Shown piece by piece: positions 14,401-25,109 of a stretch of 64,000 nt of DNA. The position numbers and the translations under genes were made by a program. The DNA is taken from NCBI GenBank assembly GCA_017165825.1, contig CM029387.1:7986183-8050182 (forward strand), read 5' to 3'. The notes beneath the pieces are model-generated. The model saw nothing but the letters and a program-made list of their open reading frames with translations. It was not told the DNA's origin and searched no databases. Every line of letters starts with the position of its first letter. Position 1 is the first letter of the stretch. This DNA comes from Hepsetus odoe (lineage: Eukaryota > Chordata > Actinopteri > Characiformes > Hepsetidae).

Positions 14401-17357
14401 CCGTCAGACCAAATACTGACTGAAGCTCATTAGATTTCTATTAACTCTAACTATGCTTCAGATATCATCATCTTTTTCTTTCAACTGCTCACGTTTAGGG
14501 GTCGCCACAGCAGATCAACTGTCTCCATTTCTTCCGGTCCTCCACATCTTCCTGTTTCAAACCTACCACCTGCATGTCCTCTCTCACCACGTCCATAAAC
14601 CTCCTCTTTGTTCTTCCTCTTCTCCTCTTTCCTGGCAGCTCCATCTTCAACATCCTCCTCCCAATATATTCCTCATCTCTTCTCTGGACACGTCCAAACC
14701 AACGCAACCTTGCTTCTCTAACCTTGTCTCAAAGACATCTAACCTGAGCTGTCCCTCTAATATACTAATTTCTAACCCTGTCCATCCTCATCACACCCAA
14801 CGAAAATCTCAGCATCTTTAATTCTGACACCTCCAGCTCCGCCTCCTGTCTTTTTGTCATTTATTATGCTTGATATGCTGTAAATATAATTTTAATTGGT
14901 ATAAAAACCACCCTAGCTTTAATGCAATATAATGTACAATATGTAATTTCTTACCTTCACTACCCAAGCAGAGTCACTAGAAGCTGTTGATATCAGAGTT
15001 GGACTGGCTGTGTCACTCTTTAAAAAATGTGAAAGTGAAAGTGACTATTCTTCATTGTAAAACGCAGCACAACACAACACAACGAAATTCAACCTCTGCG
15101 TTTCACCCATACACATGCAGCAGCGGGCAGCTATTGAAAGCACCCGGGGAGCAGTGATGGGGACGGTACCTTGCTCAAGGGTACCTCAGGGCAACCTACT
15201 GGTGAGGGAATCAAACCCACAATCTTCCTATCTGGGGCTCAACTCCCTAACCACTAGGCCACCGCTGGCCCATGTAAGGGCAAGGAGTATTGTCCTTCAA
15301 TGGGGCACTGCCCCATGTGGCACATATTGTTGAGATCTCTAAGGCTAAACTATTAAATTACAGATTTTTCTATTAATTCCACACCTTTAAAGAAATACTT
15401 ACAAACTTCGGGGCAGGTACTGACATAGTTGGGTTCAGACTATTCTGGCTGACATCATTTCCACTCTGTGCTGAAGCCACCAGCCTGAGGGCAACAAAGA
15501 AACCCTGCAACACAAAAGACAGTAAGGTTAGAATAACTCAAGATGGAGACAACTGTATAGCAAAGGACTGCACAATCACCTAGCGTCAGCTGTGTGAACG
15601 GGTAAAATAGTGTAAAAAAAAAAAAAAAAAAAATTTAAAACAGCCTTATGAATATAATAATATAGACCAAACGCAAAGACTGACATGAAAGTTACAGAGA
15701 ACTAGTCCCCCAAAAAAAATTTTAAAATCCTATATATATAAAAAAAAAAAAAAAGAATATAGTAACGAACAGTTTACCCGCTTGTCCAGGTAGCCCTTTT
15801 TTTCTGGGTCTGATAAATCCCATATCTAAGGGAAAAGAATATGAGGAGAGGGTTTATGCAATTTTTTAGGGATGTAAATCTCATTACACTACTACTGAGA
15901 GACAGCAAAAATCAAAACCAGCATTGCTTTGACAATAGCACAATGAAAAAATAAACTATGATGAATTCCACTCTACAAGTGGCACCAATAGTCCTAAAAC
16001 CATCACTGTTTTAATGAAGCATATCTCCACTTTAGCTTACCATACTCAGAGTACTGTCTGACAGGCCCGATTTCTTCAAGAACTGAGCTGCTCCAGCTGC
16101 ACTGACTTTCCCAGTGTTTCCAGGATCAACCTAAATAAAGAGGTATTGCAGGTCTTCTGCACATAAACTTGCTTTTGGGCACTACATACACACGTACATG
16201 TACACCATCAACATAACATCCAATGTTTTTGGTTTTAGAGGAACTGGTGAGAAAGTGGAAGCAAACAAAAGTATTTACCTGTCTGTAAAGGTTCTCATAA
16301 GTAGGGTTTCCGCTTGATATCTAGAAGGCGTTAATAAATTTTAATAAACAAACCCAGGGCATCCCACACATGACTGCGATATAAACTTTGAACATGCACG
16401 ATGGAGACATTCAATTTGTAATGATACAATATGTAACGAGGTGTGAATGATTTCCTAGAGCTCAGCTAAAGGTTGATAAACACTATTCACATTTCAGTGG
16501 CACGTCTGGCTCTTTTTTGCCACTCAAAGACGAAATAAATATCATGCGTTATGAAAATCTCTTCCAGAATCAAGATAAGTGTTTTTGCCACATTGCCTTT
16601 TGATGGAGACAGCAAGGTGTGACTGTGTGGATGGGTTTCTGCTCTTCTATGGACTGGCGACCTGTCTTTGCTTGCAGGTTAGGCCGCTCAGGTGGAGATA
16701 AGTTGCTCTGATGATGGATGGATGGATGGATGGAGGGATGGATGGAGGGATGGATGGATGGATACAGTCCACATCCTTTCTTCTGCAGAAGATGCTGCAG
16801 TGATCACAGTGGGGTTCTGAAACTGAAACCCTTCTGTTCGAGCTGGTTATAAGTACTTTTACTTTAAACTCAATCTCTGTTTCACCCCAGTTTAACTTGA
16901 GCAGGGGTTGAACCTACTCCCTGCATCGCTGCACAGGTCAAAGCAGGTTTAAAGCAGTTATATCCGCCCTCTTTCAGGAGCCGCTGCGGAGAGCGGAGAG
17001 GATCCGCGGCCACTTTAGCGAATGACAGCTATAAGTCAACTAATTGAAACACAGAACACAGTTTTACACTCACTATCGCCTGATATAGAAGAGCTCCGAC
17101 CCAAACACCAGTGCCTTTACGCTGAATTTCAAGGCGAATGTCCTCCAGAAGCTACAGCGCACTCTCACAGCACGTAGCTTTAGCCCGCCGCTCCAGCTCG
17201 GGCAGGAAGAGCCTCGGCGGGACTCGGTCCCACACACGGCCCTTCTGGAGGAAGACCATCCCTACCTGCAGCGCTCTAAAGCCTCCTACCTGCGTTTTAA
17301 AACAGCAAACCAAACTTTCTGAAACATTACCTGAGTCAGTGACATGAGCGCCGCCAT
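384..17357 (-). CDS. eps15l1: Epidermal growth factor receptor substrate 15-like 1 (Eps15R), 3' end outside window
   Basis: Clathrin-coated-pit scaffold that binds NPF-containing proteins through EH domains and AP-2 through DPF motifs. Coding exons: 17331-17357, 16279-16320, 16041-16130, 15778-15825, 15403-15504, 14955-15017, 13528-13653, 12837-12896, 11418-11690, 10161-10321, 9396-9561, 8640-8708, 8388-8473, 7954-8026, 7643-7804, 7161-7358, 6541-6693, 4769-4871, 3620-3720, 3173-3236, 894-976, 384-477. All have GT donors and AG acceptors and stay in phase, giving about 781 residues. EH1 is about residues 10-103, EH2 125-215 (IWNLSDIDKDGHLDKEEFAV, an EF-hand loop), EH3 283-375, and a coiled coil 415-620 rich in Glu, Gln and Lys. 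From 634 there are ten DPF motifs, then a Pro-rich stretch (PLPPPKKPAPARPAPPPYG). The start MAALMSLTQ sits in a CpG-rich first exon. The last visible exon ends one base into a codon, so the C terminus is missing. Identification is firm; exon edges are by eye. Confidence 0.93.
2288..2362. repeat. Short tandem repeat, about 25 bp unit
   Basis: Three imperfect copies of a unit containing TGTATCCCATTCGT lie in an eps15l1 intron (the one between exons 894-976 and 3173-3236). No function is implied. Confidence 0.6.
5432..5592 (+). repeat. V-SINE-type element (5' truncated)
   Basis: Contains a degraded tRNA-like head (ATGGACCAAGAGGTC, then GTTCGAATCC as a B-box-like sequence). A conserved middle (TTGCTCCAGGGGCACTGTCC) and a tail (AAGTCGCTCTGGATAAG followed by CATCTGCTAAATGCC) follow. 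The tail is the L2-like 3' domain of teleost V-SINEs. It sits in the eps15l1 intron between exons 4769-4871 and 6541-6693. Confidence 0.75.
6936..7058 (-). repeat. Old SINE tail fragment
   Basis: Reverse-oriented remnant that reads CCATCCATCATCTGAGCCACTTATCC and then GGGGAGTGCTAGAGACAATCC. This is the 3' part of the common fish SINE whose tail contains a GGAT/ATGG run. It is heavily diverged. Confidence 0.45.
9695..9848 (-). repeat. tRNA-derived SINE (local family A), partial
   Basis: Shares GCAGTGATGGGGATGGTACTTTGCTCAAGG and a GATTCGAACCCAGG B-box-like sequence with copies near 15029, 18159, 26455, 31253 and 47568. The element sense is minus. It lies in the eps15l1 intron just upstream (in gene direction) of the exon at 9396-9561. 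Confidence 0.65.
11381..11415. repeat. (TG)n microsatellite next to a splice donor
   Basis: About 17 TG units on the plus strand read (AC)n in the eps15l1 sense strand. The run begins right at the donor of the exon at 11418-11690, so that the intron starts GTACACACAC. Confidence 0.9.
11769..12011. mobile_element. Non-autonomous hAT-like inverted-repeat relic
   Basis: The left end reads AGGGCTGCTCAATATTATCA. The right end, reversed, reads TAGGGCTGCTTGATTATGG. These imperfect terminal inverted repeats begin with GGGCTGC, a common form in fish hAT-type MITEs. No convincing 8-bp target duplication is seen, so the class is tentative. Confidence 0.45.
12380..12640 (+). pseudogene. Tc1-like transposase remnant (3' portion)
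   Basis: An open stretch encodes PDLNLIMHLW followed by DKLVHRG, a decayed form of the Tc1/mariner catalytic block SPDLNPIEHLW...D. The flanking frame degenerates and no start, paired domain or terminal repeats are visible. It is intronic in eps15l1. Confidence 0.55.
13301..13478 (+). repeat. V-SINE-type element
   Basis: tRNA-like head (GAGGCCTAGTGGTAGG A-box, CAGATTCAAACCCC B-box), central GTTCCAGGGGGATTGTGCC, and tail CTCTGGATAAGAGTG...GCTAAATGC. It is in the eps15l1 intron next to the exon at 13528-13653. Confidence 0.75.
14455..14855 (-). mobile_element. LINE 3' fragment (reverse transcriptase C terminus)
   Basis: The minus strand encodes a 70-residue open frame starting MRWFGRVQRRDEEYIGRRML and ending WRQLICCGDP. 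This is a typical C-terminal end of a fish non-LTR reverse-transcriptase polyprotein. It is 5' truncated, as most LINE insertions are. Similar 3' fragments occur at 29583-29960 and 53140-53300. Confidence 0.75.
15029..15272 (-). repeat. tRNA-derived SINE (family A), near full length
   Basis: In element sense (minus) it runs from a tRNA-like head (CCTAGTGGTTAGGG on the minus strand near 15260) through GGTACCCTTGAGCAAGGTACC to a tail ending in GTCACTTTCACTTTCAC. Six further copies or fragments of the same family occur in the window. Confidence 0.7.
16626..16762 (+). repeat. SINE 3' fragment with (GATG)n tail
   Basis: ACTGGCGACCTGTCTTTGC followed by GGATGGATGG repeats matches the 3' part of a widespread fish SINE (local family C). 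The tail forms a microsatellite at about 16713-16762. It lies in the first eps15l1 introns. Confidence 0.6.
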
Positions 17358-17470
17358 GTTTCCTGCTTCTGTGCGCGTTCACAGCGCGCGACTCCCGCAC
17401 GCGCAGCGCGGAAAACGGAACAGAGCGAAAACACTAACAGACTCGGAGCCCCAAACCCTCCCTGCTGCGC
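17358..17470 (-). promoter_or_regulatory. CpG-rich promoter/5'UTR of eps15l1
   Basis: Just upstream of the eps15l1 ATG the sequence becomes locally rich in CG and GCGC (for example CGCGCG and ACGCGCAGCGCGG), unlike the AT-rich surroundings. The CpG-rich area continues into the first intron (about 16970-17250). No TATA box is apparent. This fits a housekeeping CpG-island promoter; the transcription start is not determined. Confidence 0.6.
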
Positions 17471-17740
17471 TGTTTATAACACTCAGCTTTCTAGCGTCTT
17501 TATTCCATTTTCATAAATCACACTTACAGAGAGTAACTGAGGTTATACAATGATGTAATGTTTATTAACAAAGTTAATAAACAAAGTTAATAAACAATAA
17601 ACTTCCTAAAGCTGCCCCTGCACGCAAATCAGCCTCCTCTGATAAGTTTATTTACAGGACGGGGGATTTCTGGAGAATTGGATTAGAATCCGCTTTGTGT
17701 TCACACAAGAGCACAGAGGAGTGAATCCGTGACTCAATCA

Positions 17741-17751
17741 ATCATCCATCC

Positions 17752-17798
<47 letters not shown>

Positions 17799-17815
17799 AA
17801 TCAATCTATCCATTG

Positions 17816-17846
<31 letters not shown>

Positions 17847-17886
17847 AATCAATCTATCCATTGATCTATCTATCTATCTATCTATC
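17741..17886. repeat. (ATCT)n microsatellite with nested higher-order unit
   Basis: TCTA/ATCT tetranucleotide arrays are interrupted twice by the same variant block TCAATCAATCTATCCATTGA. This gives a repeat-within-repeat of roughly 48 bp. Confidence 0.9.
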
Positions 17887-18158
17887 AAGTTTTAAACCAA
17901 GCCACGTCCTACACTGATGTTGGTGATTTAAAACCAGCTTTGTTTGTACAGGTTATGATAACCATTCGTTCACAGGAAGCAGATTTAAAGAGTCGGAATA
18001 GAAACCCCTACACTGAGGATGATCCACATTGCCTTCAAAAACGATTCATCCAGAATGTCCGGCTTCCATGTCATCATTTCATGGAAAATGTCTCCACCAT
18101 GTGGACAGATTTGGAATTGCAGGATTCAGCAACATTCCTTTCCTCTACAAATCAACCT

Positions 18159-18312
18159 GTGCAGCAGGGTGCAGCTATTAAAAGCGCCCGGGAAGCAGTG
18201 ATGGGGAGATACCTTGCTCAAGGGTACCTCAGAGCAACCTACTGGTAGGAGATTTGACCACAATCTTCTGATCCTGGGGCCTAGTCCCTAACCTCTAGGC
18301 TACCGCCACCCA
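18159..18312 (-). repeat. tRNA-derived SINE (family A), partial
   Basis: Contains GCAGCTATTAAAAGCGCCCG and the family block ATACCTTGCTCAAGGGTACC. The head ends in a CCTAGAGGTTAGGG A-box-like sequence on the minus strand. The tail is truncated. Confidence 0.65.
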
Positions 18313-18412
18313 TATTAGGTCTGATGTCTGTAGTAAAACGAACTCTTCGCCAAGGTAAACAGTGCCCAAGACTCAGACCTAAGATAGACATTTTATTATG
18401 CAATGATGTTTC

Positions 18413-18737
18413 AGCAGGGGGCGGCGTGGTGGCGTTGTTGCCTCACAGCAAGTAGGTCCTGGGTTTGATTTCCTGGCGGGGCAACCTGGATCCTTTCTGC
18501 GTGGAGTTTACATGTTCTGCCCGGTGTCCTTCCTCTATATCTAACAAAGACTGCATGCATTTGTGATATCAAATTGCCCCCTTGGTGTGACTGTGTTTTT
18601 GTGTCAGCCTTATGATGGCCTGGCGACCTGTCCTGGTATTTCTCCACCTTTTGCCCTGTGTGACCTTCAATAGGCCTCAGACCCACCACTGACACTACTA
18701 AGGATATGCAGTTGTGAAAATAAATGAATGAATGCAA
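18413..18737 (+). repeat. tRNA-derived SINE (family C), near full length
   Basis: Head GGCGGCGTGGTGGCG and TGGGTTTGATTTCCTGG, middle GCGTGGAGTTTACATGTTCTG, then CTGGCGACCTGTCCTGG and a tail rich in AATGAATGAATG. This is the very common fish 'GGGCGGCACGGTGG' SINE layout. A reverse copy is at 28437-28733. Confidence 0.75.
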
Positions 18738-19049
18738 CAGCTGGACGGACATCATCCAAGGTTGGGGTTCCCATACTGTTCTCCAACAAACTTAAAACTT
18801 TGACCAAGTATAAATCACCAGGAATGCCAAGGGTCAGATGAATTATTATGTAGCCATTCAACATCATATTAATTGGGACTCTAGATCACAAGGCTGAAGA
18901 CATGGTTCTTTGGAATCACGTGATGTTCTTGCTCAACGTAGAATTAGAAGCTCACTGCTCTTCTCTTGGACTCTCATGCATGCCTGTGGCATCACCAGCC
19001 ATCAAACTCACAAAGCACCAAGCATTTCACACATTTTACTGCAACACGA

Positions 19050-20140
19050 ATGTTTCATTAATAAATTTATTTATTAAAACTTTGGCATCAGTTGTGACAG
19101 ATAAGGAAGGACTAAGACAAGTTGCCAAAAAAGTACCATAGCCTCAACGTTACGCTTTGTGCTGCTAAGACACTTTTCAGGAACAGAACCTGATCAGTTT
19201 CAGTTACAACAGGAAACATTAACTCTTGGCCAAATACAAATTAGGAATTAAGCCCATTCTGGCCCTACTGGTCATTGCTTTTGCAGTGCATGAGAACTGA
19301 TTCTTCAGACTGTAAGATCTCGGTTTCTTATAAAATTGAGAGAAAAGGGCAGTATTTTGTGGACAAAAGTGAGAAATATACATTTACACTAAGTTAACAA
19401 ACAGAGTCCATTTGCACATGAAAACTTCGACCTTTCTGCTGAATAAATAGAGCTGGAATGAATCCCTCTTTTCGTTAGAGAGGGAAAACAACAATAACCA
19501 ACAGTGCCAACAGTGATATTCAGGGATTTTCATTCTAAAGTTCATCCTGACCACAGTACAAAGGTTGCTTGAAACTCAACCTAAACATTCTTAATCTCTA
19601 TTTGTACTTGAGGTTTTCTGAGGGTGATAAAGTGTACTGCAAACATTTAATCTCTCTTGCATGAGTCACCATATCCTCAATCTGGAAAACCTGTTCACAA
19701 GTATCATGTTTGGGAATTTAACCAGTAACCAACTTATTTACAATCGAGTAAACTTCAAGAAATCCTCTTCATGTGCGATAACGTCACACTAATTTGACAT
19801 TCTGATCACATTAGGAAGGAGATGGAGAGAGAAACTGAGCTTTTGGGTAAAATAGCTGAACAAAGTAATAGGGCATGTTGTAACTGAGAGCTTTATGATG
19901 AGGTAATGGGACAAAATCTAAACCCCCACGCCATTAAACCCTATACCCCACCCCCTTCTGAAACAAACCCCAAATTTTCATTTCTAGGCTCTGACCTGGG
20001 ATCTTTCTCACAAAGCAGGATTTCAGTATTTAATAGGATAACTGAACTTAGAAGTAAATGAGAGAAAAAGCAAGGGACCTTTGTATTGGACGATCCTCAA
20101 ATTGTGCTTTAGTTATCCTGCTAACTGAAGTCCTGCTTTA

Positions 20141-20177
<37 letters not shown>

Positions 20178-20356
20178 ATTTCATTGCTATCCCCACTCCC
20201 CATCTTTAATAAACATAAACAAACAAACATACAAAAAAAAAAAAAAAAAACTCTCCAAAATAGTGACAGAATGGGTCACATTCCAAATGGCATTCCTTCC
20301 CAATGGATGCCCAGCAGTTGCTGTGGTGACCACAGAATTTTGTACCACTTCACAGT
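19050..20356 (-). other. Probable 3'UTR of calreticulin
   Basis: There are about 1.3 kb of mostly unique sequence downstream of the calr stop codon. An AATAAATAAATTT run on the minus strand (plus 19060-19078) could serve as a polyadenylation signal. Poly(T) and poly(A) tracts lie at about 20146-20172 and 20232-20250. The extent is inferred, and an earlier cleavage site is possible. Confidence 0.4.
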
Positions 20357-23300
20357 TTACAGTTCATCTTTAGTGTGAGACTCATCCTCCTCTCCCTCAG
20401 TTGTGGGCTCATCAGTCTCCTCCTCTTCATCATCATCGTCATCCTCTTCCTCATCTCCATCATCCTCTTCTGCTGCTGCTGTGTCCTGTTCTTTATTCTT
20501 TTCCTCTTCCTCTTTTCGCTTCTTTTCATCTTGCTCCTCCTTCATTTTCTTTTCAGGGCCCTGCAGATTTAGAGCAAAGTGTTCGCTCTGTTAAGTTTGA
20601 GCAAACCACTTTTTTCCCCTCTCAAGAATAAAACTTAATGTCTTCAAGGGAATATGCATTAGTGCTTTTGAGAAAATAGTGAGGAATGATAAAATGAATT
20701 CAACTGAAAGTCTAGTAGTGCAAGAGTTTTAGATATTTAGAGAAGCTTTACCTTTGTAACTCCCCAGGTTTCTTCTCCAAATTCCTCTGCTGTCTTCACA
20801 TCGTCTGTGATCAGGAAGTTGTCAAAAATGGTACCAGATTTCACCTGAAATTATTAAGTAAAATGGTCAGCTGATGTAATTTCAAATAGAGAATAAGCAG
20901 TAGGGCACAACAATATCATCTGTCAAAATGGGTCTATACAATATTAGGAGCTCTGTGATGAACCCATTTTTTTGGGGAACTGAGAAAACTTCCCAAAAAA
21001 AAAAAATCCAACATTTATTAATAAATAAATAGATAGATAAAGAAACCATTTCCATTAGGAGTCAAGAGTGTGGTTTTAATGCATTGGAAGGCAAATTACA
21101 ATATAAAGAACTGTAAAAGCAAATTGTTTTTTTTTCCCCCTCCAGATCATAAAGCCCCAACAACCAGCTTTGCACTTCCCTGTGAAAACCATTAAATAGT
21201 TTGAGTGTCTTAAATATACATACCTGCCAGAGATCCAACCCAAGGACTCCGATGTTGTCAAACTTATAAATCTCAGAATCAGCGCTGTATTCAGGGTTGT
21301 CAATTTCAGGGTGTACCCAGGAACCTTTGTAGTTGGGGTTATCAACCTGCTTGGGTTTCCACTCTCCCTGTGGATGGAAATTATATTATTTAAGTTTAAT
21401 TTCATTAAAGTGAGCAAAAACCCATGCATTTCATACTAAGTTTAAAGGGTTTTGAGGGAAACTTCTCTAGCTGAATTATCAGTTAAATAAAGGCTTTAAT
21501 CAAACTAACTGAACAAAGGTAGATGAAACCTGTGGATATTGCATCCACAATTAAACTGAAGCATTAACCTTGTACTCTGGGTTGGGGATCATGGGTGGCT
21601 CCCATTCTCCATCCATGTCCTCATCCCAATCTTCAGGTTTCTTAGCATCTGGATCTGGAATGTTCTCAGGCTTATCCCAATCCTGTGGTCAAAATAAATA
21701 AAACAGAAGAAGCCAGTTAATAAATAATAATATAATAAGATACCAGCTGTGATCTCTCTCTCCCTGTCTAATGTGCCTAATTTCTTCCAATTTAACTTCA
21801 AATGTACAGATGGTTCATGTAAGTCACTATTACTAAAGCTTATATGTCATTGACAGAAATTTACTGAATAAAACTATCACTGGACCTCAGGCTTGGTGTC
21901 TGTCTCATCATCGATCTTTGCACGGTCGTCCCAGTCCTCGGGCTTCTTGGCCTCTGGGTCTTTGATCTTCTTTGGGGGCAGGAAGTCCCAGTCCTCCTCC
22001 AGAGAACCAGACTCTACCTTCTCATTATCAATCTTTACTTCATAGGTCTGGTCAGGCTTTAGGATCAGTGTGTACAGGTGGGTCAGTTCATCGTCCTGGT
22101 AAGAAACACCAAAGGAGAAGTCAAGGTTAGATGTCCATATGACTACAAGCTGATGGTGAACAAGGCCTTAAATTAGATATGTAATTTCCTCTTTGCTTGG
22201 TTTAAGTACCAATGATTTGACTCTAAAACAATGTTATCTAGGAGTGTACAAAAATATCCATTCTGTAAATTGTTTTTTTTTTAATGAATAGAAGTCACTG
22301 TCAGGGCTGAACAATTATTCACTAGTTTGATTGGGAATTTAAATATTTTCTTTAATCTTTTGGTTTTAAATCCAGACCCTTTGTCTTCCAGAAAGTTTTT
22401 TTTTTTTTTTTAAACAGGTGCTAAACATTGTGCTAATTCACAAGCTTTATTTTATTAAAGCTTACATCACATTGTAAACTCCCATTAAGACTTCTGAATG
22501 CATGGGATCATTAAAATGCCAATTTTATATAAAAAGGATGAACTGTTCAGCCCTAATGTGATGCCAATTAAGTGAAAGTACACAAGAGTAGTTTAAGACT
22601 CAAATGTTATGAGATTTAGGCATGCGATGTATGCAGTCAGTTCATCCAGCAAAATACAGTCATGATTTTAACCCATTGGTATCTGACTGGGCCATTTTGG
22701 GAAATTTTTGTCCTCCACAAATTTCCCCATTTGACCCCACAAGATTTCAGCAGGTTATCAATCTGAATTTCAGTTTGTTCCTTGAAAATTCTTTGATCGC
22801 TACAGTAAAAGGAATATGCATGGGATTTAGTTATGAGAGTGAGGAATAAAGGTTTACTTACTTTACACTTGATATCCTTCTTGATGAGATGGTTCTTGCC
22901 TTTGTAGTTGAAGATGACATGAACCTTCTTGGTGCTGTAGCCACAGATATCTGGCCCTGTTGAAAAGATCAAAAAAGCAGTTGGTTATATTCTAGCTCAA
23001 CAGTTTGGAGCACATCCATATTCCCCCATAATAGTTCCAAACATCTCACTCATTAATGGAAGTGTGGTACTCAAAGACCTACCAAACATCACATAATACT
23101 GCGAGTCTCCATGCATGTCCGCCTGATTCAGGTCAGCAGGAAAGACTTTGACGTAGCCACCACCACAGTCGATCTTCTGCTCATGTTTGACAGTGAACTG
23201 GATCACAAGGTTCTTCTCCTTGTTGCTGAATGGCTCAAAGCGGGCAGATGAAGCGTAAAAGCGAGCATCTTTGCTTGTTTGCAGGCCTAAACAATTCAAG

Positions 23301-24457
23301 GGCAGAAAGAATAGTTAATAAGAAACAGTCAACAGTTTAGAAGAGCCCAAAGTATTTAACTCCAAGAATCTGGAGGACTAGGATTCTTGGGCAACAGCCA
23401 TAAAGTAAAATAAGACAACTGGCACCAGGATAACGCCAACTTTTACATTCATTCTCAGCCAAATCATTGTAACAAGACTTGCCTTTGTCTTTCTCCACAT
23501 CACCGTAGAAATTCCCAGAAGTAAGTTTAAACTCTCCATAGTCAGACTTGTGCTCCGAGTTCACCCACCGGCTCTTCCATTCCTCTGAAAATTCAGAAGA
23601 GAAAGTGATCAGAGGGAGACAGAGGGTTACAGGAGAGACGTTCAGGGTCTCGGCCCCTCGCAGGAAGGACATTTCAAAGACACAACTTGACGTCCAACAT
23701 TCAACACATGCATCTTTACATAAAGCGTGTCATTCACTGATGCTAGAGTCAGATAAAAATGCAACAAGCTGGATGGCATTCCAATATCTGATTATAGGAA
23801 ATGGAAGGATTTCTGTGCCTCCTGTCTGTGGTGGCATGACAAGTAACTTCCTGCTCTCAGAAAGTCCCATTTGGCCAAGTCCAAGTGTGGGCTAAACACC
23901 TTTTACTTTCGATTCTAGAATAGATACAGATCCCTACTAGTCAAATTAACGCATTTTATAATCTGATTTTAATGTGTTCAAAAGTAACACATGGCCACCT
24001 TACCAGTTTTAGGGGAAATAAAACAGAAAGCAAAAGAAATCTACTGATTGGCCCCTGCATGCCACCTTCTGAAGTCAGCTCAGCGTTTTTATAACCCCAT
24101 AAATTAAACTTGTGATCAGTTTTAAAGCCATAAATGAAAGGATTTCTATCTGAAGAGTCTGGAATAAGTTGATGTGGGATCTTCTTTGAAGAAATTGCTG
24201 AAAAGCATTCAAAACACCCTAAAAACACACAACCCCAATGCTACCATAGGCATTTTGAATGTTTAAACTCCACTGATGTCTGTTAAAGCTGGATTAAGTT
24301 CAAGGCAGAAGGTTTTGTAGACACACTAATAGGTAGAACATGCATGTGAGAAATACTCACCACCATCCAGGAACTGCTCTTTAAAGTAAACCTCTGCATC
24401 GACTGAAAACGTCGACAGCACAAAGGCAATTATTGTGACCAATGCAAACTTCTGCAT
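20357..24457 (-). CDS. calr3: Calreticulin (CALR3-type by neighbourhood), complete
   Basis: ER-lumen Ca2+-binding lectin chaperone for glycoprotein folding. Nine coding exons: 24361-24457, 23483-23584, 23083-23286, 22862-22956, 21886-22095, 21569-21682, 21224-21367, 20752-20844, 20357-20560; 1263 bp, 420 residues. A signal peptide (MQKFALVTIIAFVLSTFS) precedes the globular lectin domain. That domain keeps three cysteines (IDCGGGYVK, GPDICG, DIKCK), the Tyr-Val-Lys sugar-site residues after GGG, and the YYVMFG block. The P-domain has three type-1 repeats (KPEDWD) and three type-2 repeats (GEWEPP, GEWKPK, GSWVHP). The tail is a long Asp/Glu run ending HTKDEL. Intron 2 has a GC donor. The length fits classic calreticulin (about 417). 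The choice of calr3 over calr rests on adjacency to eps15l1, as in human CALR3-EPS15L1; the family itself is certain. Confidence 0.93.
22302..22556. mobile_element. hAT-like MITE relic in calr intron 4
   Basis: The left end CAGGGCTGAACAATT and the right end AACTGTTCAGCCCT are inverted repeats (CAGGGCTGAACA core). Between them is AT-rich sequence with homopolymers and no coding. The target duplication is unclear, so the superfamily is inferred from the terminus only. Confidence 0.5.
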
Positions 24458-24740
24458 GTTTAAATTGTGCCCCAGTCCACACCGGTGGTCTTCCCTCGCA
24501 GCTTGTCCAAACTAATGCGGGACGAGGAACGTTTCTCGTTACTTTTCAGACAAACATGAGTGAACAGATGGCTGTCCCTGATTGGCTGACGAGCCAACAC
24601 GCTGACCAATCGCAAGAGCCCACGAAGTGCATGTGGGTCCGCCTCGCGACTGCCTAAGATGATTCAACGAACCCGGGCTCGATCCCAAATCAAGAGAGCA
24701 CCTTTGGCGCACCTACGCCTACTTACCTGCCAAGTGCACT
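24458..24740 (-). promoter_or_regulatory. Calreticulin promoter
   Basis: GC-richer sequence upstream of the calr ATG with two CCAAT boxes: CCAATC on the minus strand near 24578 and CCAAT on the plus strand at 24606. It also carries a perfect ER-stress element, and there is no TATA box. It matches the known architecture of ER chaperone promoters driven by ATF6/NF-Y. Confidence 0.65.
24606..24624. promoter_or_regulatory. ER stress response element (ERSE), perfect match
   Basis: CCAAT (24606-24610), nine bases, then CCACG (24620-24624) exactly matches the ERSE consensus CCAAT-N9-CCACG. It lies about 150 bp upstream of the calr start codon. ERSEs bind NF-Y plus ATF6/XBP1 and work in either orientation. 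This predicts induction by unfolded proteins. Confidence 0.8.
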
Positions 24741-24868
24741 ATGTAGAGAGTATTGAGACGCAGCCATAAACTTAACATAACTTCAGAGTCTGAAAAGAAA
24801 AGCGAAGGGGATCAAGCATTTTTAGGAGAACAAAAAGAGTTTTAATACGAAGACTGAATTATGTGACT

Positions 24869-24911
24869 CACGTGACGTGATACGTGACGCCCCCCCCCAA
24901 GACACCACGTG
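24869..24911. promoter_or_regulatory. UPRE/E-box-like cluster upstream of calr
   Basis: TGACGTGA at 24873-24880 matches the XBP1/ATF6 UPRE core TGACGTGG/A. CACGTG palindromes occur at 24869-24874 and 24906-24911. They are about 410-450 bp upstream of the calr ATG. Function is inferred from motif and position. Confidence 0.4.
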
Positions 24912-25109
24912 ATCAGACGATCAGACTGACTTCTCAGAATCATGCGCCAGTTTGCACAGTCAGAAACCTTGGCTTTGTAATAACGTGATTGGCAGTTTTG
25001 ATTATTTTGATGTAATTCTGCTTTAATCACACTGGACTTCTCAGAGGGCAGCAGTCTCCTAAGGCACTACACAGGATGCAATAATTACAAAATACTATTT
25101 AAAAAAACC

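Larger units (their letters stand above)
17887..19050. other. Intergenic interval between eps15l1 promoter and calr 3' end
   Basis: It holds two SINEs (listed separately) and otherwise unique AT-rich DNA. Short ORFs here overlap the SINEs and show no recognizable protein. Confidence 0.5.

Noticed and set aside
17729..17917. ORF of repeated Tyr-Leu-Ser-Ile
   Set aside because: It is translation of the ATCT microsatellite.
20375..20631. Three plus-strand ORFs rich in Ser, Leu or Pro
   Set aside because: They are antisense to the acidic tail exon of calreticulin.
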